Shown here: positions 18,921-27,406 of the stretch, in pieces
Position numbering within the stretch: position 1 is the first letter of the stretch
Layout of the letters: every line of letters begins with the position of its first letter
Source: Flavobacterium sp. xlx-214
GTDB taxonomy: Bacteria > Bacteroidota > Bacteroidia > Flavobacteriales > Flavobacteriaceae
Direction: 5' to 3'
Length of the DNA: 64,000 nucleotides
Assembly (NCBI RefSeq): GCF_013874595.1
Contig: NZ_CP059431.1
Location: 2,542,001 to 2,606,000 of the forward strand
Position numbers and translations under genes: made by a program
The notes under the pieces: model-generated
Told to the model about the DNA's origin: nothing
Databases searched by the model: none
The model's input: only the letters and a program-made list of their open reading frames with translations

Positions 18921-19361
18921 TTAGTTTTTAAAATAATCTAATGCAAACCTATATTCATCTTGAATTTCTCCCATGGCATAATCTGCAAGAACCAACAATT
19001 TACTTCCTTCTTTTTTTGCCTGAATGGCGGTAATGTGCCCCGAAGGAATATGCAGGTAAGTTAAGGATTCGTCATTCAATTGATATTTCGAAATCTTTAA
19101 ATCTCTCGAAGGCTGATCAAAATCATCAATTTCTATGAGTGATATTTCGAACTCACCTTTTATTGCAGCAAACCAACGTTGCTCGACTTTATGTCCTTGC
19201 CAACCTCGAATAAAATCTACAGAACGATTTTCTATGGTATAAATACGTTTGATTCGGGAAGCGTCAAAACCATTATTAAATGTGATGATTCCTCTTTCGT
19301 CTTCATGTCTATTACCCTTTAGGGATTCGGGATTAGGAATTGGGGATTGGGGACTTTGCAT
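18921..19361 (-). CDS. WxcM/FdtA-like cupin (sugar ketoisomerase family)
   Basis: Single-domain cupin of the WxcM-like group, which includes dTDP-sugar 3,4-ketoisomerases. DERGIITFNN, RIYTIENRSVDFIRGWQGHK and FEISLIEIDDF are family hallmarks. Its sugar substrate is not known; in several fnl loci a similar small protein sits between fnlA and fnlB. The first 13 residues (MQSPQSPIPNPES) do not look like family sequence. They are encoded by the low-complexity tract 19320-19355, so the start seems to have been rebuilt when the neighbouring four-helix gene was inserted. Its ATG overlaps that gene's stop by one base. Confidence 0.75.
   Translation of the reverse strand: MQSPQSPIPNPESLKGNRHEDERGIITFNNGFDASRIKRIYTIENRSVDFIRGWQGHKVEQRWFAAIKGEFEISLIEIDDFDQPSRDLKISKYQLNDESLTYLHIPSGHITAIQAKKEGSKLLVLADYAMGEIQDEYRFALDYFKN
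19320..19355. repeat. GGGATT-type low-complexity tract
   Basis: Degenerate repeats around GGGATT / GGGGATT / GGAATT between the four-helix gene 2 and the body of the WxcM-like gene. It encodes the N-terminal end of the WxcM-like protein on the minus strand. Confidence 0.65.
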
Positions 19362-19720
19362 TATAGTTTTGATTTACGATACTTGATTAGGCCATTTAAC
19401 ATTTTTCCAATTTGTTCAATTGCATTTATATGTTCATTTAAAGAAATTTCTGAAAAAAAGTTAATATTTTTTGCTATGATTAACTGCGTTTCCAATTCCA
19501 TTAAGCTTCCTAAAGAAATGTATAGAAACTGAATAAATTCTTTATTAGACTGTCTAGCTGCTCCTTCAGCAATATTGCTTGGAACAGAAATAGCACAACG
19601 TCTTAACTGGCTTGTTAATCCATAAATTTCTTCTTTTGGAAAATCTTTAGTAAGCAGATAAACTTGAGTCACTAAATCCATTGATCTTTGCCAAACTTCT
19701 AAATCTTTATGTGTCTGCAT
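19361..19720 (-). CDS. Four-helix-bundle protein (S23/Avd-like), copy 2
   Basis: Second member of the same small helical family, 119 residues, with the canonical start HKDLEVWQRSMDLV and the signature FPKEEIYGLTSQLRR followed by SVPSNIAEGAAR. It is divergent from copy 1 (17409), so this is not a recent tandem duplication. It lies between fnlA and the WxcM-like gene. Low-complexity tracts flank it on both sides (19320-19355, 19747-19776). Function unknown. Confidence 0.9.
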   Translation of the reverse strand: MQTHKDLEVWQRSMDLVTQVYLLTKDFPKEEIYGLTSQLRRCAISVPSNIAEGAARQSNKEFIQFLYISLGSLMELETQLIIAKNINFFSEISLNEHINAIEQIGKMLNGLIKYRKSKL

Positions 19721-19746
19721 CTTATTTTACTATTATACCAATATTC

Positions 19747-19776
19747 AAATTCCTAGTCTCTAGTCCCTAATCACTA
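19747..19776. repeat. Low-complexity tract at the 3' end of fnlA
   Basis: Degenerate copies of CTAGTCTCTAGTCCCTAATC type, reaching into the fnlA stop codon and lying 27 bp upstream of four-helix gene 2. Confidence 0.55.
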
Positions 19777-20808
19777 GTATGGATATTGCATTACATCCTC
19801 ACCAAAAATCTCTTTACGGATTAACGGTAGAGTTGAAATTAATTTTTTAAGACCTTCCACACCCTGTTGCTCTGTATTATGTGAGTGATAATCTTCAATT
19901 TTAGAAACATCTTCTTCTCCTTCGGAAAAATATTTAGCATAATTTAGATCACGATTGTCTGCTGGAATACGATAAAAATCACCCATATCTTCAGCTTTCA
20001 TCATTTCTTCACGTGTACAAAGTGTTTCGTACAATTTTTCGCCATGACGTGTTCCAATTATTTTAACAGGAACTTCTTTACCCGTCATTTCGATTAATGC
20101 TTTAGCTAAATCTCCGATACTACCTGCAGGTGCTTTGTTTACAAATAAATCACCTGGATTAGCATTTTCGAACGCAAATAATACCAAGTCCACAGCATCT
20201 TCCAATGACATGAAAAAACGCGACATATTAGGATCTGTAATGGTAATTGGCTCTCCTTTTTGAATTTGGTTCAAAAATAAAGGAATCACCGAACCGCGAG
20301 ACGCCATAACGTTACCATAACGTGTTAAACAAACAACAGTGTCTGTAAGATTTCTTGCTTCGGCAACCGCTACTTTTTCCATCATCGCTTTGGAAATCCC
20401 CATTGCGTTGATTGGATAAGCAGCCTTGTCTGTTGAAAGACAAATCACCTTTTGAACTTTGTTAGCTGCCGCTGCACGAATAACGTTTTGAGTACCCTCA
20501 ACGTTTGTTTTTACCGCTTGCATCGGGAAAAACTCACAAGATGGAACTTGCTTTAAAGCCGCAGCGTGAAAAATGTAATCTACACCTCTTGTTGCAGGTT
20601 CTACTGAGCTATAATCACGAACATCGCCTATGTAGTATTTTATTTTCTCATTTTTATATAGATTACGCATATCATCTTGCTTCTTCTCATCACGAGAAAA
20701 AATGCGAATTTCTTTAAAATGATCTGTTGCTAAAAAACGGTTAAGAACAGCCGTTCCAAAAGAACCTGTCCCACCAGTTATCAAAAGTGTTTTATCTTTA
20801 ATTTGCAT
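19774..20808 (-). CDS. fnlA: UDP-GlcNAc 4,6-dehydratase/5-epimerase, FnlA/WbjB
   Basis: First enzyme of UDP-L-FucNAc synthesis: 4,6-dehydration plus 5-inversion of UDP-GlcNAc. Motifs: TLLITGGTGSFGTAVLNRFL, RIFSRDEKKQDDMR, HAAALKQVPSCEFFP, LSTDKAAYPINAMG and GISKAMMEK (SxxxK in place of YxxxK, as in this subgroup), and GTRHGEKLYETL. The frame is open to 20916 but the ATG at 20808 gives the normal start MQIKDKTLLITGG and follows the hisF2 stop by 4 bp. Length 344 is standard. Confidence 0.92.
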   Translation of the reverse strand: MQIKDKTLLITGGTGSFGTAVLNRFLATDHFKEIRIFSRDEKKQDDMRNLYKNEKIKYYIGDVRDYSSVEPATRGVDYIFHAAALKQVPSCEFFPMQAVKTNVEGTQNVIRAAAANKVQKVICLSTDKAAYPINAMGISKAMMEKVAVAEARNLTDTVVCLTRYGNVMASRGSVIPLFLNQIQKGEPITITDPNMSRFFMSLEDAVDLVLFAFENANPGDLFVNKAPAGSIGDLAKALIEMTGKEVPVKIIGTRHGEKLYETLCTREEMMKAEDMGDFYRIPADNRDLNYAKYFSEGEEDVSKIEDYHSHNTEQQGVEGLKKLISTLPLIRKEIFGEDVMQYPY

Positions 20809-20812
20809 AATT

Positions 20813-21577
20813 TTATTGTGAATACAATTCTTTTTTTTCTTCTTTAGTAGGGTAATTAATAAGTACTGCTTTGAATTTGCCTTTAAAGATAAATAAACTT
20901 CCTGCAGCAGCTCCAATAATTTTAAATTGATTATACAACTTTTTTACATCATCTAAAGACGATGCTCCTCCTAAAATAGTAAAAGGCTTGCTTATTTGTT
21001 GCATTATCTTTTTTGCTAAGTGCATATCATATCCTTTTTGAGTACCATCTAAATCAATACAATTTATAATTAATTCGCCAAAATCGAAATCTTTAATTTC
21101 ATTTAAAAAAGCAAATAATTCTTTTTTTGTTGAAACAGTGCCATTGTCTATATAAATTTCATAGCCACCTAATATTTTTTTCTTAACATCTAGAACTACT
21201 ACTACACTTTGGCTACCTACTTTACTTGCTAATTGATTTATTATTGAACTATTCTTAAACAAAATACTATTTAATGCTATTTTCTCAATTCCTAAGTTAA
21301 ATATTTTTTGTGCTTGATCAACATTTTTTATACCTCCACCATAACAAACGGGCATACGAGATTGAGATGCAATGCTTTTTATTAGCTCATAGTTAGGCTC
21401 AACATTATTTCTTGTTGCCGAAATATCAAAAATACAAATTTCGTCTACTTCTTTCTTATTAAAAATATTTACAATATTAATTGGATCACCTATGTATTTA
21501 GGATTCTTAAACTTTGTTGTTTTAACAACAAGATCATCTTCAATTAGCAAACTAGGTATTAATCTGGGTTTTAACAT
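20813..21577 (-). CDS. hisF2: HisF-like synthase subunit of the acetamidino module
   Basis: TIM-barrel protein of the AglZ/HisF2 family. RLIPSLLIEDDLVVKT, DEICIFDISATRNN, VCYGGGIKN and GELIINCIDLDGTQKG are family motifs. In P. aeruginosa and others HisH2/HisF2 deliver ammonia to an amidotransferase that turns an N-acetyl sugar into an acetamidino sugar. It is not a histidine biosynthesis gene here: no other his genes are near and the pair sits directly behind the PseA/LfnA-type gene. Overlap and spacing to hisH2 are a few bp. Confidence 0.88.
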   Translation of the reverse strand: MLKPRLIPSLLIEDDLVVKTTKFKNPKYIGDPINIVNIFNKKEVDEICIFDISATRNNVEPNYELIKSIASQSRMPVCYGGGIKNVDQAQKIFNLGIEKIALNSILFKNSSIINQLASKVGSQSVVVVLDVKKKILGGYEIYIDNGTVSTKKELFAFLNEIKDFDFGELIINCIDLDGTQKGYDMHLAKKIMQQISKPFTILGGASSLDDVKKLYNQFKIIGAAAGSLFIFKGKFKAVLINYPTKEEKKELYSQ

Positions 21578-21579
21578 AC

Positions 21580-22194
21580 TTATAAATTAGCAAAGTTATT
21601 AAGTAGTTTAATACCTATTTGGTGACTTTTTTCTGGATGACATTGTATACCATAAATATTTTCATTTTGCACTAAACAAGCAAACTCTATTCCGTAAAAA
21701 GAATGAGCTATTACATTTTCTCTATTAGTACAGTGCATATAATAAGAATGTAAAAAATAAAAATCTTCTGTTTTATTAAAATCTTGAACTATTTTATTAT
21801 TGTTTAAAACAGTAATTGTATTCCACCCCATATGTGGTAAAATAGTGTTTACCTCATTTGTAGAAAATGTTATTTTTTTAACTTTAGCATCAATCCAGCC
21901 TAATCCTTTTAAATTCCCTTCATCGCTTTCATTTGCCATCATTTGCATTCCAACACAAATTCCTAAGACAGGTATTTTTTCAACAAGAACTAATGTATTT
22001 AATTTTTCTACCATTCCCGAATTATTTAGTTTTTGCATAGCAAAATCAAAATGTCCTACACCTGGTAAAATTAGTTTACTAACATTATTTAATTGTTCAC
22101 TGCTTGAAGCTAATTTACATTGGATGCCTAATTCATTAAAAATATTTAGAAAAGCATTTATATTTCCAATACCATAATCTACAATTGTTATCAT
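21580..22194 (-). CDS. hisH2: HisH-like glutamine amidotransferase of the acetamidino module
   Basis: Class I glutamine amidotransferase, 204 residues. The catalytic triad is visible: Cys in VLGICVGMQMM, and His and Glu in IQCHPEKSH. LPGVGHFDFAM is the HisH-type motif. It should release ammonia from glutamine and pass it to its HisF2 partner. Its start overlaps the stop of the amidotransferase gene at 22191 by 4 bp, so the three genes are translationally linked. Confidence 0.9.
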   Translation of the reverse strand: MITIVDYGIGNINAFLNIFNELGIQCKLASSSEQLNNVSKLILPGVGHFDFAMQKLNNSGMVEKLNTLVLVEKIPVLGICVGMQMMANESDEGNLKGLGWIDAKVKKITFSTNEVNTILPHMGWNTITVLNNNKIVQDFNKTEDFYFLHSYYMHCTNRENVIAHSFYGIEFACLVQNENIYGIQCHPEKSHQIGIKLLNNFANL

Positions 22195-23339
22195 CTAAAT
22201 AATCTTTTTTCTAAACCCAATATCCTCATAGTTTTGATACCCATTCCAATAAATACTTTTTTAGATTTATAATCTTTATAGGTTTTGTTTTTTCCATTAA
22301 ATAAAGATTCTAAATATTCAATTGTGTATCCTAATTTTTCTGCAATATACTTTTTTTCATTTGCTAATGTTTGTTCATCAAGTTCGGGCTGAGCAATACG
22401 TATTAAAGCTTCTTCACGTGTCATTTGCCCTGTTAATATTAAACTTGAAAAATGTGCACGTCTTTTTTCGAAACCAAATTTTCTTGGTAACCAATAATCT
22501 TCAAAAAAACGAGTAAATCTTGATTCGTGATGTTTGTGTTTAAACGGTTGCCATCCAAACTCCCTATTTAACATTTCTTCTACCTTATTTTTATCATACT
22601 CAATATAGTTTAATGGATGAAAAACTTTCATTCCTAAAACACGTTGATAATAAATTTTATATTTAAAAATATCAATAATTGGTAAATTTTTAATTTTACT
22701 TAAAGAAAAATTATTATTCTTCAAAATATCTTTAATAAGTGTAATATCAATTCCTGGATAAGCCCCCCACTCTTCCGGTTCTCTACAACATTCTGTACTA
22801 AAGTTTGCTCCTGTAAAAACGTACTTAATTTTATTTTTCTTAGCAAATTTATATAAACTTGAGAAAAAAACTGCATCTTGAGGAATGTCTTGATCAGGAA
22901 TTTGAGCTTCTAAAAATGCTTGATGAAGACATTTCATTTGCTTCCAATCTATTACATCAGTATAAAGATCTAGATTTAATTTAGAAATTAGTTTTTCAAT
23001 ATTTGAAACCGCCTGCTCTGAATTCCATCCTGCATCAACATGGTAAATTAAGGGTTTTAACCCCATGATTTTTGTAGTTACATAAACACAATATGAACTG
23101 TCAAGTCCACCACTTAATCCAATAATACAATCAAACTCATTACCTTTTGTTTTACTTTTAACTTCTTTTGAAAAGGCTAGTAGTTCATTCATTTTATCTT
23201 TTCCATAATTCCAATTTGGTAAAATATTTTGTTGAAAATTAATGTAATAATCACTTTCACCTTTGTGATTAAAAGTTATATTAGGATCTGAAGTATCCAT
23301 TATTGTTTTTGAACAAATTTGATATTCTTTTTTCTGCAT
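22191..23339 (-). CDS. lfnA: N-acetyl sugar amidotransferase, LfnA/WbuX/WbpG/PseA type
   Basis: ATP-PP-loop enzyme that forms the acetamidino group on an N-acetyl sugar. It starts with the ICSKTIMDTSDPNITF motif, has the PP-loop CIIGLSGGLDSSYCVY, and later TGANFSTECCREP and a KYVFTG strand. In P. aeruginosa O12 (lfnA) and E. coli O145 (wbuX) this enzyme works on L-FucNAc. The fnlABC set in the same operon makes L-FucNAc the most likely substrate here, giving L-FucNAm. A ManNAc3NAcA or pseudaminic acid substrate is less likely because those pathway genes are not seen. Confidence 0.85.
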   Translation of the reverse strand: MQKKEYQICSKTIMDTSDPNITFNHKGESDYYINFQQNILPNWNYGKDKMNELLAFSKEVKSKTKGNEFDCIIGLSGGLDSSYCVYVTTKIMGLKPLIYHVDAGWNSEQAVSNIEKLISKLNLDLYTDVIDWKQMKCLHQAFLEAQIPDQDIPQDAVFFSSLYKFAKKNKIKYVFTGANFSTECCREPEEWGAYPGIDITLIKDILKNNNFSLSKIKNLPIIDIFKYKIYYQRVLGMKVFHPLNYIEYDKNKVEEMLNREFGWQPFKHKHHESRFTRFFEDYWLPRKFGFEKRRAHFSSLILTGQMTREEALIRIAQPELDEQTLANEKKYIAEKLGYTIEYLESLFNGKNKTYKDYKSKKVFIGMGIKTMRILGLEKRLFR

Positions 23340-23349
23340 TTTTTATAAA

Positions 23350-24567
23350 CTATTTGTTCAACAATATTTTATTGTATAAACTAATGTACTTTTTAAATTG
23401 TACTGATTTATCAAAATTTTTCTTTGCAAAATTTATGCATTTTTCTTGATAATATTCTTTTGTTTTTTGATTAATTTCTACTATTCTACAATTTACAGCA
23501 TTAACATCGTATTGATTTACAACAAAACCTGTATCTTGAGTAATTGCTTCTATGCTTCCTCCTGTGTTATAAGTAATAACAGGTGTACCACAAGCAATAG
23601 CTTCTAAATTAGTTGTTGGATAGGTATCACTTAAAGTTGGATTTACAAAAACTAGCGCTTTATTATACAAGCTAGCCAATTCTTCAACATTTTTAGTTCG
23701 TTGTAAGCCTATTATTGTTTTTGGTAAATGCTTTACTTGTTTTAAAGTTAAACCTACCAATACAATCACAAATTTATTTTGATCGATACAATCATTAAGT
23801 TTTAAAAACTCTTTTAACCCTTTTCTTTCTTCCCAAGTACTTGCAACACCTAAAACAATTTGTCTTTTTTCTTGCTTTAGCATTTCAGGAAGTAGTAATG
23901 TTTTTTTAAAAGTAAATAAACTTAAATCAATACCATTTCTTATTATCTCTATTGGTTTGTCTTTAAAAAAAGACACTTTAGTAAAATTTGCTAACCAATT
24001 AGAAACTGGAACAATAGTTATATTGTTAATTGATGTAAACAACTCTTTCTTTAAATTGAAGTTTTTTGTTGACCTATCTAAAAAATGACTAGCAGGATAT
24101 GTTTTTTTTAATTCACAATCATAACATTGGTTTTTCCATTTCATACAATTAATACTATCAAAGTAAGCACAATGGCCTGTAAAAGACCAACAATCATGAA
24201 ATGTCCAAACAACAGGATATTGGTACGTTCTTAAATATTTAAATAAAATTTCCATATTTAAAAAATATCCATGAATATGATGTAAATGAATAATATCTGG
24301 TTTAATTTGATCAATTGTTTCTATTAACTTTTTTGTAGCTTTTTTTGAATGCAAACAATGGGTATCAAAAATACGTGTACATAAAGCATGATAATATAAA
24401 TCTAGCTTTGAACCAATTTTAATAACTACAGAACTTGAAGGATTATGACTACGAGCATACGTAATATAGCTTTGACCATTGTTAGCCAAAACTTCTTCGC
24501 CTATTTGCTCTGCAATTCTACCTACAGAATTATTATTAACTTCTATACTGATCTGTAATACTTTCAA
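23350..24567 (-). CDS. Family 4 glycosyltransferase, WcaC-like (paralog of 4925)
   Basis: GT-B enzyme, 405 residues. IIHLHHIHGYFLNMEIL, FHDCWSFTGHCAYF and the CMKWKNQCYDC cysteine pairs are the same as in the gene at 4925, so the two are paralogs with different inner sequence. The donor domain ends with DTYPTTNLEAIACGTPVI. The gene lies between the DUF4838 lipoprotein and the amidotransferase. Sugar specificity not known. Confidence 0.83.
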   Translation of the reverse strand: MKVLQISIEVNNNSVGRIAEQIGEEVLANNGQSYITYARSHNPSSSVVIKIGSKLDLYYHALCTRIFDTHCLHSKKATKKLIETIDQIKPDIIHLHHIHGYFLNMEILFKYLRTYQYPVVWTFHDCWSFTGHCAYFDSINCMKWKNQCYDCELKKTYPASHFLDRSTKNFNLKKELFTSINNITIVPVSNWLANFTKVSFFKDKPIEIIRNGIDLSLFTFKKTLLLPEMLKQEKRQIVLGVASTWEERKGLKEFLKLNDCIDQNKFVIVLVGLTLKQVKHLPKTIIGLQRTKNVEELASLYNKALVFVNPTLSDTYPTTNLEAIACGTPVITYNTGGSIEAITQDTGFVVNQYDVNAVNCRIVEINQKTKEYYQEKCINFAKKNFDKSVQFKKYISLYNKILLNK

Positions 24568-24570
24568 ACT

Positions 24571-26286
24571 TTAATTAGATTTTAGACTTTTAATATAGTT
24601 ATTAGAATATTCTAAATAATAATTATACTTTTCTATATTATGTTTTTTAAACATTTTTTCAAGGTTTTCTATTTTTTCTTTTGCTATTTTTTTGTTTCTT
24701 TTTTCTAACTCAATTTCGTAGATTAATAACCCCATTTCATCGAGCTCTATTCTATTTATAATTTCTTGGTTTGTCTTTACATTAGCTTTTGCTTTGTTTA
24801 AAAGCTTATAATAATTTACTATTTGTTTTTTAGATAAATAAACTTTTGAAGCATCATCATAAAAAGAGCTATTTCCCGTTTCAATATCAATATTTGACAT
24901 TTTTATAGCGTTTTCCATTTCATCAAGATACTTTCTCATAATAGGTGCAGCTCCTTCATAGTAATAGTTAAGAAATTCCTGTGTAAGTGCTTCTACATTA
25001 GTTTTAGGATTCCAAAGCAGCTTTGCTGCTATATATCCTCTTAATTTATGTTGAAATGAAGGTAATCCTCCATCTCCTTCCCAAAAAACTCCTTTTACTC
25101 TTTTTTCTGCAAAATACTTTGCATTGGATGCCATATTAGCAAAGTTAGGAAATGGTATAAAACTATTTTCAAACCAATTAATATAATCCCATACAATAAC
25201 TTGATCCGTTTTTTTTAACCAATTATCTAAATCTTGACGAAATAATTTTACACGAGGGTTATTTGAACTTCTTATATCATAAAGCCTAGTAACTTCAATA
25301 TCTGAAACAACTATCTTAACATTTTTTAAAGGTATTATATTCTTAGGTGGAGTTCTATTTGATTTAAAAGCTTGTACTACGAATTGTTTATTAGGAAACT
25401 GTAATGCTACTTTATTTACCATTATTAATAATGTACCCATTTTACTTCCTTCTTTTTCATATATTTTTTTACATGTTTCACATAAACAATAATCTTCATT
25501 ATCTTTAGGGTTGAGCGCCAGTACTTTTTCATTTGGATTTTTCTTGAAATAATCGGCTACTCTTTCTATTAAAAATTGTTGTAGATTATTGTCAGAAAAA
25601 TTTAACTGATTTATTGAACGTCCTTGTCCTGTCAAAGAAAAAAAATTGGGTTTAGAGTTTATTAAGTTATCCGGAACTAATTGATCTAAGTTATGTACCA
25701 TATACATACCCCATTCTTTATCTGTATGATAGTTATGTAGTTTGTGCCAATCTAAATATTCTTGAGACGGAACAAAACTCCCAAAATACCAATACTGTCT
25801 ATGATCAAAAGCAGGGGTTTGAACAATTGAATAATTTGATGGTATTTCTATAATTTTCTTAGACGGTATGAATTTTCCTCCTTCATAGAAATTTCTACAT
25901 CCTAAAACCTCTTCAATAAAAGTATAAACTGCATATGTAACTCCTTTATCATCAGTAGAAGTTATTATTATATTTCTATTATGATTTTTAATATAGAGTG
26001 TATTGGCAATAGGATTTGATACAGGTAGATAAATTTTCACTTTATCCGTTTTACCAATTATCAATCCTTTTTGAACAGTTGCTTTTGGCAACTGTTTCAA
26101 TGTTAATAATGCCCCTGATACATCCTTAATGTACTTTTGCACTATTTTAGCATTATTTTTATCATTGCTATCTACATAGTAAATAGTATAATCGGTATTA
26201 CCATTATTAATAAATATTGTGTTTTGAGCGCAACTATTAAAGGTTACAAAAAAAAACAATAATATATATTTAAGAACTTGTTTCAT
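24571..26286 (-). CDS. DUF4838 lipoprotein, probable glycan-active protein
   Basis: 571 residues with a lipoprotein signal peptide (lipobox FNSC, Cys19). The N-terminal part (residues about 25-130) resembles the alpha-glucuronidase N-terminal-like fold (NAKIVQKYIKDVSGALL, NRNIIITSTDDKGVTYAVY). The central domain has LNPKDNEDYCLCETCKKI and VIVWDYINWFENSFIPFPN, the DUF4838 pattern seen in candidate glycoside hydrolases of Bacteroidota. It should face the periplasm or cell surface. It overlaps the upstream glycosyltransferase gene by 17 bp, so it is part of the operon, which is unusual for a hydrolase-like protein. Confidence 0.8.
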   Translation of the reverse strand: MKQVLKYILLFFFVTFNSCAQNTIFINNGNTDYTIYYVDSNDKNNAKIVQKYIKDVSGALLTLKQLPKATVQKGLIIGKTDKVKIYLPVSNPIANTLYIKNHNRNIIITSTDDKGVTYAVYTFIEEVLGCRNFYEGGKFIPSKKIIEIPSNYSIVQTPAFDHRQYWYFGSFVPSQEYLDWHKLHNYHTDKEWGMYMVHNLDQLVPDNLINSKPNFFSLTGQGRSINQLNFSDNNLQQFLIERVADYFKKNPNEKVLALNPKDNEDYCLCETCKKIYEKEGSKMGTLLIMVNKVALQFPNKQFVVQAFKSNRTPPKNIIPLKNVKIVVSDIEVTRLYDIRSSNNPRVKLFRQDLDNWLKKTDQVIVWDYINWFENSFIPFPNFANMASNAKYFAEKRVKGVFWEGDGGLPSFQHKLRGYIAAKLLWNPKTNVEALTQEFLNYYYEGAAPIMRKYLDEMENAIKMSNIDIETGNSSFYDDASKVYLSKKQIVNYYKLLNKAKANVKTNQEIINRIELDEMGLLIYEIELEKRNKKIAKEKIENLEKMFKKHNIEKYNYYLEYSNNYIKSLKSN

Positions 26287-27406
26287 TATCGGTTGATATT
26301 TGAGTAATTATTTCTAAATATTTTAAAGTTCTATCTAAACTACTTCCATAACGCTTATAGTTGTTTAACCCATTGTTAATAAGTTCTTCTCTAAGTTCTC
26401 TTTCATTCTTCACTTGAAAAATTGCTTTCGCATAACTTTGAGGACTTAGAGGCTCACAATATAAAGCTGCATTATTGCAAATATCTTTGGCAAATGACAT
26501 ATTAGAAGCCACTATGGGCTTTCTCATAAACATTGCTTCTAAATAAGTTGCTGAAAACACCTCCAATAAGGTTGGAATAAAGACCATATCCATTTTTTCA
26601 TATAAATTAGGAATCTTATTCAAATCAATTTTTCCTAAATATTCTATATTTTCATTATATTTTTTATCAAACTTCAGGCTCTCTTCATCCAAAGAAATAT
26701 AAAACTTAAAATTATAGAAATTATATTGTTGCTTCAAAAAATCAATTACTTCCGGGATAATTGAAAGATTTTTATGCAAGTAATTAGCAGATAAGCATAA
26801 AATCTTAAAATTATTTTTTTCAGTTACCGGTAGTTGAAAAGAAAGCCATCTACTTTTATCCAAAAAAATCTCATTAATTGTATTGCTAACGGTAAAAGAT
26901 CTTAAAGACTTACGACTTGATTTCATAAAAATAGAACGTGCATCTTCTGTTTCAAAAATAAGAGCATCAGAATTTCTTAAAAAATTTCTCTTTTTAATTA
27001 GTCCTAAAAACTTATACTTTAATTTTTCCACAAAACTAATTTTATCGAAAAAAGGAGAATCAGGATAAATTAAATAAGGAATAGCAAATCCCACAATTTT
27101 TGGAAATTTACTTTTATGATAAGATGGTCCAAATGTTGTAAAAATAACATCCGGTACAATTTTATTCTCAATTCTCTTTACCTCTTTATTTCTTTTATAA
27201 ATAGAACTATTAATAGCTTCACTCATATCAATGAAAACAAAATTATCAGGAAAATCTTGCTTATTAATAGCGGTACTACTATTTGGAGATTGAATTACAT
27301 AATAACTGTTTGATAAATTTAATTTAAGTAAATCATAGAGAAATGAAGTTCCTACTTGAATTCCTCCACCAACAATTAAATTTGAATGATCTATTATGAT
27401 TTTCAT
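26270..27406 (-). CDS. Family 4 glycosyltransferase
   Basis: GT-B type enzyme starting MKIIIDHSNLIVGGGIQVG. The C-terminal half has LCLSANYLHKNLSIIPEVI and FIPTLLEVFSATYLEAMFMRK, the acidic EX7E-type donor motif. An upstream in-frame start at 27433 exists, but the ATG at 27406 overlaps the preceding stop in the classical ATGA arrangement, which points to translational coupling. About 379 residues. Sugar not known. Confidence 0.82.
   Translation of the reverse strand: MKIIIDHSNLIVGGGIQVGTSFLYDLLKLNLSNSYYVIQSPNSSTAINKQDFPDNFVFIDMSEAINSSIYKRNKEVKRIENKIVPDVIFTTFGPSYHKSKFPKIVGFAIPYLIYPDSPFFDKISFVEKLKYKFLGLIKKRNFLRNSDALIFETEDARSIFMKSSRKSLRSFTVSNTINEIFLDKSRWLSFQLPVTEKNNFKILCLSANYLHKNLSIIPEVIDFLKQQYNFYNFKFYISLDEESLKFDKKYNENIEYLGKIDLNKIPNLYEKMDMVFIPTLLEVFSATYLEAMFMRKPIVASNMSFAKDICNNAALYCEPLSPQSYAKAIFQVKNERELREELINNGLNNYKRYGSSLDRTLKYLEIITQISTDNETSS

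Noticed and set aside
17409..19720. Diversity-generating retroelement because of Avd-like proteins
   Set aside because: No reverse transcriptase, template repeat or variable repeat is seen; the proteins belong to the broad four-helix-bundle family.
20813..22194. Histidine biosynthesis genes hisH/hisF
   Set aside because: They lie behind an N-acetyl sugar amidotransferase gene and no other his genes are near, so they are the acetamidino-module versions.
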